A stretch of 64,000 nucleotides of DNA from Flaccisagitta enflata (lineage: Eukaryota; Chaetognatha; Sagittoidea; Aphragmophora): positions 107,818,001-107,882,000 of the forward strand of contig OZ231126.1 in assembly GCA_965153355.1 (NCBI GenBank). Reading direction: 5' to 3'. Positions 36,626-50,747 of this stretch are shown here, piece after piece (position 1 is the first letter of the stretch; every line of letters starts with the position of its first letter). The position numbers and the translations under genes are program-made. Under the pieces are notes generated by a model. It saw only the letters and a list, made by a program, of their open reading frames with translations, did no database searches and was not told the origin of the DNA.

Positions 36626-37837
36626 GTTTTAAACAAAAACATCAATCATTCATGAATTTTACGACATTTGCACCATTTGCGACTTTTTTCCGGTTGGCGA
36701 GAGCCGCCTTTATTGGTACTCAAGTCATTGTGTATATAATCTGAAATATATTGCCTTTAAATGTCACAAGATGATTTTGCTTGAAGCTCTGGGGCAAATA
36801 GATTCCACATGATTCTCCGTGAGCCCAATCATGGTTAAATGTCCCTTCAGGGTGCTGCCCCTCTCACCATCTTTTATTATCAGGGTAGTGAGGGATGTTG
36901 TTTCACTTTTCATTTACAGAGGGGCATTGGGTACCGCTGACGCTTCTCTTTTTTGTTGTATGTAATAAAACTATGGCAAAAAAAAACAAAAAAACAAGGC
37001 CAACACCTATAAGTCGTATGCGAGACTTACAGATTGACTTAGAATGACTTAGAATGACTTAAAATGACTCAGTTTACCTTAAAAAGACTTAAGATGACTT
37101 GAAATGAGATTGATAAAAGAAGTAAAATGGGGACCAACGAACCGACCAACCAACCAACCAACGGGCGGACAAAGCGGGGTGTTGAGTCGCGTAAATGTGA
37201 CTAAAAAGGGCAAAACAAAACAATACTACTCGACTCACAAAAAAAAAGTTGAACATTTTTATGTTGAAATGATCTGAAAGATTTTTAGATTTTCTTTCAT
37301 TCTAGACCAATCCCAGATCTGTATCTGAAAAGGTTTAGGAGCAAGAGCTTGTCAAAGTTATCTTCTAATTTGTAAAAATGCTCATTTTTCAATACAATTG
37401 CAAACTGATTATGGTAAGGTTTTTACTTATTTTTATGCCATTTCTAAACGAATAAAGCTAGAATTGCCAAATTTCGGCCAAATGAAAGATCTTTTCAAGA
37501 GCTTTCTAATGGTCTAAGATTTTAATTAGTTTTTTTGAAATTTAGTATGATAATTTGCCATTTAAAAGTGCGGCTTTTTTATTGAGTCGAGTAGTATACC
37601 CAAGCAATGAACAAAATCTGGGACCATTTTGAAGCTCTGCGAAAGATAAATGAGATCTTGTTTTAGCTTTATCTTTATCCGTTTATAAATGGCATTGGGA
37701 TGAAGACTTACAGTGACTTACAGGATTAAGGTTTACAAGAATTTGAAAATTCACCAAGGAATTTTTTTTTCACTTTTTCGTAACATAGAAACTAAATGCA
37801 TTAAATGACAAATTTGTTCTTGGCTTCATTCAAGATA

Positions 37838-38014
37838 CAGTGGAACCCCGCTCTAACGGATTTCAGGGGACTAATATTATCTGTCTGTTATAGGGGGACT
37901 TTTGTTACTGCTAACAAAGGAAATAAAATGAATTTGAATGAAGGGATCATGAATTTGTGTCTGTAATAGGCGGAATTCCGTTGGTGGTGGGTCCGTTAGA
38001 GCGGGGTTCATCTG
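37838..38014. mobile_element. 177-bp TA-flanked MITE, copy B
   Basis: Same length, ends and TA flanks as at 34187; part of the tandem unit and so copied with it. Confidence 0.8.
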
Positions 38015-38349
38015 TAAAATTTTAAGTTCTTTGATTCGATTTTATATGAACATATTACCAACCTATTGAAATTTGAAGACTTTTCTCCCTACAGTTTTCA
38101 AGTTAGAGTGGTTCATAATAAAGACGGTGCACTGAAAGATAAGCCTTTGGAGCTCTCAATGGTGTTTAATCCGGACCCATCACAAGTATTCATATTAGTC
38201 AATAACAACTAAGACCTCGACCTTGGCACACTAAGTTATGAGGAGGGGCGGGGGATGTATGAACATATGGATGGACAAATGTATGGAAATTCACCCCTTG
38301 TGTCCTGCTGAACACCGGCCCTTTGGGGCCGCTACCCAAAAAGAAGGAG

Positions 38350-38434
38350 AAGAAGAAAAATAAGAGGAAGAAGAAGAAGAAGAAGAAAAAAAAAAGAAGA
38401 AGAAGAAGAAGAAGAAGAAGAAGAAGAAGAAGAA

Positions 38435-38475
<41 letters not shown>

Positions 38476-38758
38476 AGAAGCAGAAGACAATGAAGAAGAA
38501 GAAGTAGAGGAAAAAGAAAGAAAAAGAAGAAAATGAGGAAGAACAACAATAACAACAACAACTGAAAAAGAAGAAAAAAAGGTGGCAATTACGATAAAAT
38601 TGAAAGTATTGGTCAAGTATGATTGAGTTCTGAATTTTTGATGATCTTGATTTGGGTGAAATGATATGGTTAGGCCGGCTTTTTCCACCACCCATTAGTT
38701 ACAATCTAAACCAAACAGGATTAAAGGTTCTCATTTTAGGTTGGAGTTGTTGTTATGG

Positions 38759-38818
<60 letters not shown>

Positions 38819-38968
38819 TTTGGCAATTTACGGTCAGCAGTTCCTATTGTTTTAAGAAAACAAGCAGCGGTCCCAAAGGGACTAAATTACAACAGAACAT
38901 GTGTATACATATGGAGTCAGGTTAAGGCATGTTGAAGACGAGAGATGGATGGATGGCTATTATACTTT

Positions 38969-39066
<98 letters not shown>

Positions 39067-39118
39067 TGAAATGACAATTTTCTCTCGACATGTCACAACC
39101 GATTTTGGTCGCCTCCTC
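38350..39118. repeat. (GAA)n - (TTG)n - (GA)n block, first copy
   Basis: (GAA)n 38350-38530, (TTG)n 38755-38817, (GA)n 38970-39063, then a short AAATGACAATTTTCTCTCGAC arm. The whole block recurs at 40660-41430, so it was duplicated with the unit. Lys/Glu, Cys/Leu and Arg/Glu frames across it are artefacts. Confidence 0.9.
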
Positions 39119-40162
39119 ACCAAATAGATTCCACATGATTCTCCGTGAGCCCAATCATGGTTAAATGTCCCTTCAGGGTGCTGCCCCTCTCACCATCTTT
39201 TATTATCAGGGTAGTGAGGGATGTTGTTTCACTTTTCATTTACAGAGGGGCATTGGGTACCGCTGACGCTTCTCTTTTTTGTTGTATGTAATAAAACTAT
39301 GGCAAAAAAAAACAAAAAAACAAGGCCAACACCTATAAGTCGTATGCGAGACTTACAGATTGACTTAGAATGACTTAGAATGACTTAAAATGACTCAGTT
39401 TACCTTAAAAAGACTTAAGATGACTTGAAATGAGATTGATAAAAGAAGTAAAATGGGGACCAACGAACCGACCAACCAACCAACCAACGGGCGGACAAAG
39501 CGGGGTGTAGAGTCGCGTAAACGTGACTAAAAAGAGCAAAACAAAACAATACTACTCGACTCACAAAAAAAAAGTTGAACATTTTTATGTTGAAATGATC
39601 TGAAAGATTTTTAGATTTTCTTTCATTCTAGACCAATCCCAGATCTGTATCTGAAACGGTTTAGGAGCAAGAGCTTGTCAAAGTTATCTTCTAATTTGTA
39701 AAAATGCTCATTTTTCAATACAATTGCAAACTGATTATCGTAAGGTTTTTACTTATTTTTATGCCATTTCTAAACGAATAAAGCTAGAATTGCCAAATTT
39801 CAACAAATGAAAGATCTTTTCAAGAGCTTTCTAATGGTCTAAGATTTTAATTAGTTTTTTTGAAATTTAGTATGATAATTTGCCATTTAAAAGTGCGGCT
39901 TTTTTATTGAGTCGAGTAGTATACCCAAGCAATGAACAAAATCTGGGACCATTTTGAAGCTCTGCGAAAGATAAATGAGATCTTGTTTTAGCTTTATCTT
40001 TATCCGTTTATAAATGGCATTGGGATGAAGACTTACAGTGACTTACAGGATTAAGGTTTACAAGAATTTGAAAATTCACCAAGGAATTTTTTTTTCACTT
40101 TTTCGTAACATAGAAACTAAATGCATTAAATGACAAATTTGTTCTTGGCTTCATTCAAGATA

Positions 40163-40339
40163 CAGTGGAACCCCGCTCTAACGGATTTCAGGGGACTAAT
40201 ATTATCTGTCTGTTATAGGGGGACTTTTGTTACTGCTAACAAAGGAAATAAAATGAATTTGAATGAAGGGATCATGAATTTGTGTCTGTAATAGGCGGAA
40301 TTCCGTTGGTGGTGGGTCCGTTAGAGCGGGGTTCATCTG
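40163..40339. mobile_element. 177-bp TA-flanked MITE, copy C
   Basis: Same ends and length as the other copies, in the last partial tandem unit. Confidence 0.8.
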
Positions 40340-40659
40340 TAAAATTTTAAGTTCTTTGATTCGATTTTATATGAACATATTACCAACCTATTGAAATTTG
40401 AAGACTTTTCTCCCTACAGTTTTCAAGTTAGAGTGGTTCATAATAAAGACGGTGCACTGAAAGATAAGCCTTTGGAGCTCTCAATGGTGTTTAATCCGGA
40501 CCCATCACAAGTATTCATATTAGTCAATAACAACTAAGACCTCGACCTTGGCACACTAAGTTATGAGGGGGGGCGGGGGATGTACGTACATATGGATGGA
40601 CGAATGTATGGAAATTCACCCCTTGTGTCCTGCTGAACACCGGCCCTTTGGGGCCGCTA

Positions 40660-40760
40660 CCCAAAAAGAAGGAGAAGAAGAAAAATAAGAGGAAGAAGAA
40701 GAAGAAGAAGAAAAAAAAGAAGAAGAAGAAGAAGAAGAAGAAGAAGAAGAAGAAGAAGAA

Positions 40761-40801
<41 letters not shown>

Positions 40802-41073
40802 AGAAGCAGAAGACAATGAAGAAGAAGAAGTAGAGGAAAAAGAAATAAAAAGAAGATAATGAGGAAGAACAACAATAACAACAACAACTGAAAAAAAAAG
40901 AAAAAAAGGTGGCAATTACGATAAAATTGAAAGTATTGGTCAAGTATGATTGAGTTCTGAATTTTTGATGATCTTGATTTGGGTGAAATGATATGGTTAG
41001 GCCGGCTTTTTCCACCACCCATTAGTTACAATGTAACCCAAACAGGATTAAAGGTTCTCATTTTAGGTTGGAG

Positions 41074-41154
<81 letters not shown>

Positions 41155-41304
41155 TTTGGCAATTTACGGTCAGCAGTTCCTATTGTTTTAAGAAAACAAG
41201 TAGCGGTCCCAAAGGGACTAAATTACAACAGAACATGTGTATACATATGGAGTCAGGTTAAGGCATGTTGAAGACGAGAGATGGATGGATGGCTATTATA
41301 CTTT
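40660..41304. repeat. (GAA)n - (TTG)n block, second copy
   Basis: (GAA)n 40672-40850 and (TTG)n 41073-41153, with the same intervening unique sequence as the first copy but different repeat numbers. Confidence 0.9.
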
Positions 41305-42568
<1,264 letters not shown>

Positions 42569-43350
42569 TTCTTTTGTCAAGGAACAGAATGAAAGAGGAG
42601 CCTGAATATTTCAGTTGCAGACACTCAACTCTAGGAGGCTTTGTCCGTCGGTTGGTCCGTTGGTCCGTCTGTTGGTCCATCAGTCCCTGATGATCGATTC
42701 AAAAAAGTGGAAAAACGAGCATTTTAGATATTTTCTTTGTATTTTGCCATGTGGGGTTGGAGTTTGGGTGTGGATGGGGGTTGTATGCCCCTGCCCACCA
42801 GTCGGCAACAATATCCTGACTCCGCATCACTTGATCCATAACATGATGTAGAAGTTGTAGATGTTTAAAAGCAAAGCAGGTTTTAATCCCAGTTTCAAGG
42901 CTCAAATCCAAGCCTCAAGACTCAAATCTCTGCCTCAAGGCTCAAATATCAGCCTCCATGCTCAAATTCCAGCTTATAGGCTCAAATACAAGCCTCAAAC
43001 CCTTGAGACTCAAACAAAACCCAAAGCCTTGAGGGTCAAATTCTAGCTTGGAGGTTCAGATTTATGCCACATTGTTCAAATCAAAGCTGAAATTCAAGCC
43101 GACCATGGGCCATTGACTTCTTTGGGCCTGCTTCCCCTCTTACTTCCACATCCTTACAAATGCTAACTTAGGAACAATAGATACTGCTGACCATCTGACA
43201 CTTTTGCCACTATCATCTTTATCCCCTTCTTTTTGGGCAGCGCCCCCAAAGGGCACATCTTCTCTAGGACACAGGGGCGATTTAACAGGTGTCTGTCTTT
43301 CCATCTGTTGTTCAGTTCATCTGTATGTACGAATGTCACGACATGACGAT
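42569..43350. repeat. TAGTCGCG-family member and GAGGCTCAAAT minisatellite
   Basis: At 42610-42835 a divergent family member (CAGTTGCAGACACTCAACTCTAG, (GTCC)n tract, CCCCTGCCCACC). At 42885-43095 degenerate CAAGGCTCAAATC units. At 43110-43290 a TACTGCTGACCATCTGACACTTTTGCC module and GGGCAGCGCCCCCAAAGGG. No gene. Confidence 0.6.
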
Positions 43351-43354
43351 TTTT

Positions 43355-43390
<36 letters not shown>

Positions 43391-43401
43391 ATTGTTGTTG
43401 C

Positions 43402-43465
<64 letters not shown>

Positions 43466-43516
43466 AATACTAATTCACCTAGAAAGGTACTTTGCACGGT
43501 TGGATAACATACCAAA

Positions 43517-43607
<91 letters not shown>

Positions 43608-44069
43608 CCAGCCTTTTAAGATTAGGCTGGATACACATCTACCCTAGTTGCGTGTGGGTGGGCAGGGGCAGTGATAGAGGAGGTCAGGTGGACATTTGGG
43701 CATGAGCATTGAGCTTAAAATGCTAAAAAACGCCAAAAAAGTAAAAGGTCGAACGACCAACCGACTGACCAACCAACCAACTGATGGACAGACAAAGCGG
43801 GTTGTAGAGTTGCCATACCTAGGGAAAATGGCACTTTTTAATGTACCAATTAAGGCTACTCTCGCCGACCAGAAAAAAGTTGTAAATGGGAGTTGTTTTT
43901 TTCTGTGCATGTTCTCCTGTACGTGTGCATCTCATGATGTCTAGTTGAATGCTTGTCTGTTTTTGTTATTTAATCTCTGTCTCTCTGTGTCTCTTTTTCC
44001 TCTTGGTCTTGGTGGTGGTAGTTTTGTTATTTTTGTTTTTGTTGTTGCTGTTGTTAGTTGTCTTTTTTT

Positions 44070-44102
<33 letters not shown>

Positions 44103-44744
44103 GCTGGTATTGATAAAACAAGAGCCTGAAATTTTGGTCCCGCTCCAATTTTTTCCACTGGAAAGCACTAAAAGATGAGCGAGTCTGGGAATGCAAGTAT
44201 CTAATGTTGTCAAAAAAACGAATCATATTTCTTCTGAGCAATCAGAGATGTCACTCTGATTGTTTCTGCAAGAACTTGCAATGATTTATATAAGAGCATC
44301 AAAAAATTAGCCCCTCCTCTTCTTCCTTACTCCTTTCAACTCTTCACCTCCTCGTCTTCTCTTCATGATTGAGAACTTCATTCACTGTGAACCGCACTCT
44401 GCTATTCACTTAAATTTGACCGTTTTGGATTTTTTTTAAATTTAGATTTTTTTGCATTATTAAACCACTTGATGAAAATGATAATTTTAATCATGTTTAT
44501 TTCCTCTTTTACATGCTTTTTGTTTAATAGTTCTCTCTGTATAGTAATGTAAGGTTTATTTGTTTTGTTTTTTTTTGTTCTTTTATCATTTATTTAATAT
44601 GATAAATGGAATCATTGATTATGGAGGATTTTTAAGGGGGGGAGGCATTTTAAATAAAAGATGTTTTTCAAAATTTCATTGTGGGTTTGAAATTTAACTC
44701 AATGTTTTTAAAAGATTTTAGTGTTGTTACCATCAATATCACTA
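43351..44744. repeat. (TTG)n and (GA)n arrays and intergenic DNA
   Basis: (TTG)n 43357-43465, (GA)n 43520-43606, a reverse family member with GACCAACCAACC...ACAAAGCGGG at 43750-43815, and (TTG)n at 44065-44103. No gene seen; 44106-44744 is AT-rich without recognisable content. Confidence 0.75.
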
Positions 44745-45135
44745 CAGACGGGACCCTTATAAGAGCGGAGAAGGGTCCCAAAGTTTTAGCATCACCCCTT
44801 ACAGCTTATATAGCTCAAGCAAATTTTTCACTTGCTGTGGTGGAATATACCTTGGGTGGATACAATTGGCGCCACCATAACAATTTTCAAATTTCCACCT
44901 AGAACACCCCCAAATTGTCTAAATTGAAGAAAAAATTGTTCAATTTTTTTTGGGTCCCAGTGGGTGATTTTGCGAAATCTAAGGATGTTCTTGTTGGAAA
45001 TTCAAAAATCGCCACGGTGGCGCCAATTGTATCCCCCTAAGGAATAAACCGCTATAGCAAGTGAGAAGAATGCTTGGGCTATATAAGCTGCTAAAACTTT
45101 GGGTCCCTCCTCCGCTCTTATAAGGGTCCTGTCTG
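44745..45135. mobile_element. Fold-back MITE, 391 bp, TA-flanked
   Basis: Ends CAGACGGGACCCTTATAAGA and, inverted, CAGACAGGACCCTTATAAGA, each preceded by TA. The arms continue inward as inverted repeats (CTTATATAGC, ATACAATTGGCGCCACC) to a centre near 44940. CAG ends and a TA target fit pogo-like Tc1/mariner MITEs. No coding capacity. Confidence 0.8.
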
Positions 45136-45765
45136 TACTGTGTTATATTCCTGATATTGTATATTTCTATCTATTTTAGAATATTTATACAGTGGAAATC
45201 CGATATGACGGTCTTGAAGGGACTGGGTAATTTTTGTTATTAAATCTGAATCTTGTTAAATTGAATTACAAATTTTTGCCACTTATTTATACAAAAAAGA
45301 TCATAACAAAGTTAAGTATGCAAATTTATATGCTCCATGAATTGCAATTGTTGAGTATTTGTGCATCTCATAAACTGGTTGACAGATTAACAATTATTGC
45401 CTCTGAAACGCCTGCTTTGACATATTAAAAAATCATTAACAAATACAAAATGCTAAAGTTATCCAGCAAGGTAAAGAATACTATAATAGTAAAAAAACCA
45501 TTGATCTTGATTCAGTCGCTCTATCTGTCTATACAGATGTTCATTCTGGTCCTGCTTCATGTTTTTCATCATTGTTTTTCTATACTTTTGTATATCTTTT
45601 TGACTTTTTGTTCTGATGTATCTAATAGAAGATACCATTTATGATATTCTATTTTAGCCAAAAATGGAAAGATAAAAAAGAGTTTAGTACAAATTTCATC
45701 AAATCTCATATCGATGCCTTTAAATTGGGGGATAATTTTTCAACGGGACCAAAAAATAGCGCCTG

Positions 45766-46367
45766 TACATTGTCTTTAAATCGAAATGGCAGATAGTAAA
45801 CCTTTGCAGCTCCAAAACTACTAGCTCAAAAACCTTCAAATTTTCAGTGAATGTTGGTAACAACTGACCATTTTGTCATGCCAAAACTCAGATTTTATAA
45901 CTGAATAAGTTTGGGGTCATTAAAGCATTGAAAAGCTATAAAATTTATGGAAAAAATCAATTTGTCCCAGTTATACTTGGAAGTATCTTTTTTCTTTTAT
46001 TGTTTTTTTCCTGATTAAGCAAGCTTTATATCCAACCTTTATCAATTTTTTAGGTAAATGTGTGACCTCTAAAAACTTCCTATCATTTGAGACCAACCCC
46101 GGAGTTCTAGCACAATTCTTTTGATATCTCTCTATTTATAAAAACAAGTCACCTAAAAAAAAACAAGAAAAAAAGATTCAGCCCTGAAAATTTGGCATAT
46201 TTTGTTTGTTTTATTGACCCCAAACTATTCAGTATTAGAATATGAGTTTGGACATGACAAAATGGTCAGTTGTTACCAACATTCACTACAAATTTGAAGG
46301 CTTTTTGGCTAGTAGTTTTGGAGCTACAAAGGTTTATAATTTGCCATTTCGATTTAAAGACGGTGTA
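45766..46367. mobile_element. Fold-back MITE-like palindrome, about 600 bp
   Basis: Left end TACATTGTCTTTAAATCGAA, right end the inverse of TACACCGTCTTTAAATCGAA. Inverted blocks continue inward (AACAACTGACCATTTTGTCATG, AGTTTGGGGTCA) to a centre near 46066. Upstream, at 45191, lies a CAGTGGAAATCCGATATGAC motif that resembles another pogo-like end. Confidence 0.78.
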
Positions 46368-47543
46368 AATCAGGTTTACTTGTTAAATCAAGAAAAATTA
46401 AGATTGTAAAAGCCTAAACAAATTTGGGACCAAGGTATCCTGGCTGCTAAAACCAAAATTCTGTTAAACCAGGTGCCAATAACGCAGCAGTCTTCTGTAT
46501 ATGCCTTTAAAAATCATCAGTCTGATCTAAAATGATCAAACATGAAAAAATAGCAGTTCACATCACTCATAGAAAAATGAAAATTATATTTGTTGATATT
46601 ATAATTTTTGGTTCCAAAGTTATATTTTTCAAATTTTTGTCTTATTATATAGATTATACAGTTGGGTCGACTCTTTCTTTTTTTTATCAAAATGGTCCTT
46701 GGGGAGGTCGCTATCATTGTTCAAAAGATGAGCATTAGTGCTTCAGCGGTGTGCTAGCTAGGAACGATTAACTGTTATTACACCAGTTATACAATGACGC
46801 TCCAAAAAATTTTACTGAAACACTTATTTGAGGATTGATCATGGTCTTCACTATCAGGAAAAATCCATACATTTACATATAGAGTGCTGCAGTTAAAAAA
46901 AATGGCTGCAAAGAAAAAGCCTTAAAGTTATATTGATTGTAATTCCTGCGCCGGCAAGTCGAGAAACTGTATAATCGATCTAATTGGACTCTAAAATTTC
47001 GGTCCAAAAATGGAAAAAAAAAAACACTGAAAATCGACAAATTATCGCCAAATAAGGGCCTAAAAAAATTCGATAAAAAAAGTTAAAGTCCGGGAGTATT
47101 ATAATCCATATAATAATACTTTAAAAAATTTCACTTAGTTGTGCTTAGCAAAAAAAAAAAAAAAAATATTCTGGATTTACACGTTTCAAACAAAAATAAA
47201 AATTCAAAAAAAAGTTGAAAAAAAGTTAAAGTTTTTTTAATTATATCCAGAGTCTAATTTAAAACATAAAATTTTGACGATCTGACAAACATCTCAAAAC
47301 GCCTAAGTCTTTTGTTCTTTTGTTTCTCGGAAAAACAGGATCTTTCGTCTCCTACTGTGTCTTTTCTTTTACCGCTGAAAGAGCGTGTGAAAGCGACACC
47401 TATGCAAAACTTGGTTGCTCGGGATGAGCAACTCGCTTGCGCTTTTGTTTGCGCATCCTCCTCTCCGGTCGCCGAAAATGTTTATCAACTTTTGACTACA
47501 GAATTTTTTTTTCTTTCGTCTCGCGCGCCTGTTCGTCACGCTG
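46368..47543. other. No gene seen
   Basis: AT-rich. An open frame at 47312-47734 runs through the hairpin below and shows no conserved feature. I see nothing else. Confidence 0.4.
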
Positions 47544-47639
47544 CCCGGTTGGGCAACAATTTATGCAATATATTTTTAAAACGATCCGCTACGCTAGCCG
47601 ATTTTAAAAATATATTGCATAAATTGTTGCCCAACCGGG
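47544..47639. repeat. Perfect 38-bp inverted repeat with 20-nt loop
   Basis: The left arm 47544-47581 (CCCGGTTGGGCAACAATTTA...) is exactly complementary to the right arm 47602-47639. The loop (47582-47601) is GC-rich and contains GCTACGCTAGC. It lies 115 nt upstream of the start codon of the next gene. Confidence 0.95.
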
Positions 47640-47754
47640 AAGCGTGCCGAACCCATCTATATTGCCGCGTTGCATGCGTGCGTGAAGTAAATCACAGGTG
47701 TAATACGCAATGTTTTATTTTTACAGCAATAAATTGACTTTAATTATTTGGAAA

Positions 47755-50671
47755 ATGAATTACCCACCTTTTACCGGCGATTTCGACATCGGCGAGTTGG
47801 GTGACGTGGATCCTGACGCTGAAGACTCATTTCGTTTCAACGACTTCGTTTTACGATGGCGGCAAGGAATGCCGCCCAACTATGAAAAATTACTCTACGT
47901 TGAACTCGTAGACGGGCAATCGAGACTCATTGGACGTTACATCAAAGCACATAAGGTAAATATATTGTAGCGTGCTTTGTTCTTTCATTACTTCACGCAT
48001 GAGTACACTTCGGCGTTTACACTAGCGAGTCGTAAATTTGCTATCCATTTTTTTATTTACATCAGAAAATATGGCTCGAAGACGTACAATGTTTCGTGGT
48101 AAGCGATGGGACGACGGGCGGTTTTTCGAGCAAAGCGACCGAGACGCCACAAAGTCTTCGTAAGAAACTGGAGAATTTGGGTGAGTCTGGTGATTGCGTC
48201 GGGTTGGTTTAGAATGAATTGACAAAATAACTTGCCTTACACTTTTTTTTTTTATAAGAATTTTTTGAGCAAGCCTTCAATGTTCTTAAATTTTACGTTC
48301 TTAAATTGTTCTTAATTCAAACGCATTTTTTAGCCTTCAATTAAGAACGTTCTTAATTAGTTTCAAGTTGGTCATTAAGGAGAAAATGAAGGAAAATGTC
48401 AATGAAACAATAAAGAAGTAGATTTAAACATTTTAAATGAATTAAGATCATTGAAAGTAGAAAAACATATGCTATATAAAGTGAGACATGATTTGCTGAA
48501 CAGAAAAGATATGGAGTCTGTCCATTTACAAAGAACAATTGATTAAAAAAAAACAGAAAAAAAATGTTCTTAGATTTTTAAGATTTCAAGCCTAATGTTC
48601 TTAATTTTTTCAAGAAATGAAGCCTTCCAATGTTCTTAGCATGTTCTTAAATTTTTGACGATTTGAAGCCTAACGTTCTTATAAACTTGGTTCTTATAAA
48701 AAAAAATAAGTGTATTTTTTGAACGCAGTAATGATTGAGCGCATGAATGAAACCGTGGGGGTTTGAGACGGAGTAGGAACGAAGACTTTAAGTTTAACAC
48801 TCAGCTCTGCCCGCTTTTAAAGTTAGCGTCACGGACAGACATGAGTTGTTTGACTCTTGCCTCGTTATAGGTTACGTATTATGCAGTTAAAGTAGGTCAT
48901 ACCCAATGTTTTTTTAATATGCTTACAGGTGTCTCGAATCGTCAAGTGATTTATCACTCAAAGGATGGGCACGTCACAACTGTCCCGCCGTGGGAACGCA
49001 ACATATCTAGCCTGGGTAAGTATTGTCGCTTTACGTTAACAACGTTAGAGGCTATAACCTATAAAATTGTCGTGCGTAGTCTTTCACAACTTAACGGCAA
49101 TTGAACGTTTTCCTTCATGGTTTGTGGTTCGCGTATTAACTGTAGGTCGGGCGTATTAACTTAAGTGTTTGTTCGTGCCTACTAGCTTAACGTATATCAA
49201 CATAACCGTTATCAACTTAATTGTAATTAACTTTTAATTATTAATTATTATTTATTAATGATTAATAATCGATTATTAATTATTAATTTTTCTCTTAGTA
49301 ATTAGTAATTATTAATCATTATTCATTATTGATTATTATTAATTATTAATTATCAAGTATTAATTATTAATTATTAATTGTATTTTTTTTTGCGTATTAA
49401 CATAACTGTAATTAATTTAACATCGTGTGTATTAACTTAACTGTATGTTCGTGCCGAATACTTTAACGTTCGCCGTATTAACTCAAGTGTTTGTACATGC
49501 GTATCCACTTAACTGCGGTTACGCTAATAGGCACTACGTTAACTTAACGTCGTGCATATTAATTTCCACGTTATTAGCTTAACTGTAATTAATATTAATT
49601 ATTAACTATTAACTTTTATTAATTAGAGCGTTATAAACTTAAGTGTAATGAAACTTAACGTCGTGCGTCTCAACTTTGGGCACCCAAATTATAACCAATG
49701 TAACTTTGTACTTACAGAGGAAATCATCCTCGAAAGTGTTGGTCGACGCCTTCATCCATCGACAGTAATTTCGACGTCGTCCACGGCATCCACGTTATCG
49801 GCATCGCCAGTAATTTCGACGTCGTCCACGGCATCCACGTTATCGGCATCGCATCCCATCGCTTCCCCGTCGTACACGCCGGCAACGCAACCCGTCGATT
49901 CCTTGCCCGTAATTTCGACGTCGTCTACGATCCCTCCGTCATCGGCAACGCATCCCGACGTTTCCCTGTCGACGCCCTCCACGATCCCTCCGTCATCGGC
50001 AACGCATCCCGACGTTTCCCTGTCGACGCCCTCCACGATCCCTCCGTCATCGGCAACGCATCCCGACGTTTCCCTGTCGACGCCCTCCACGATCCCTCCG
50101 TCATCGGCAACGCATCCCGACGTTTCCCTGTCGACGCCCTCCACGATCCCTCCATCGGCAGTGTCAACATCGGCAACGCAAGCCATCGTTTCCGGGCCGG
50201 TAATGTCGACGTCGGTATCACCACCTGTTACCTTGGCGGTGTCCTCCCAGTCGTTTTCAGCATCTGCTACGCCGCAGTCTGTTTCCAAACTTTTAAGCCC
50301 ATCTGGACCTTTCGCGATGACACCGTCGCCAACGCCAAGTATGCTGGGGTTATCGCCACGAACGGAGCCATTGGAGCCGCCGGCAATGTTGCCGGAGTTT
50401 TTGTCTTTCTCAGCCGGGGAGTTGAAGCGACCGGCGGCGCGAAGATTGGACAACAAAACCAATCGTTCGTCAACCTCGACAAGAAGCGTCGTCATGTCGC
50501 CGCCGTTATCGGCGGATCGAATTTCAGCATCGTCCCCATCGTCGTTGAATTGCCATATAGGTAAATATATGTGCGTGTGTAAGTAATTGCAATTAACATC
50601 AATTCAAGAAGGTCCAAGTCTTTTCATTGATTATAACTTTACGTTTTTAACGCCTGCTCGCCAATTTATTG

Positions 50672-50747
<76 letters not shown>

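Noticed and set aside
38350-38590. Lys/Glu-, Ser- and Leu-rich frames
   Set aside because: Products of the (GAA)n microsatellite; also at 20.6 and 40.7 kb.
47312-47734. 141-residue open frame upstream of the five-exon gene
   Set aside because: It runs through both arms of the perfect hairpin and shows no conserved pattern or splice logic.
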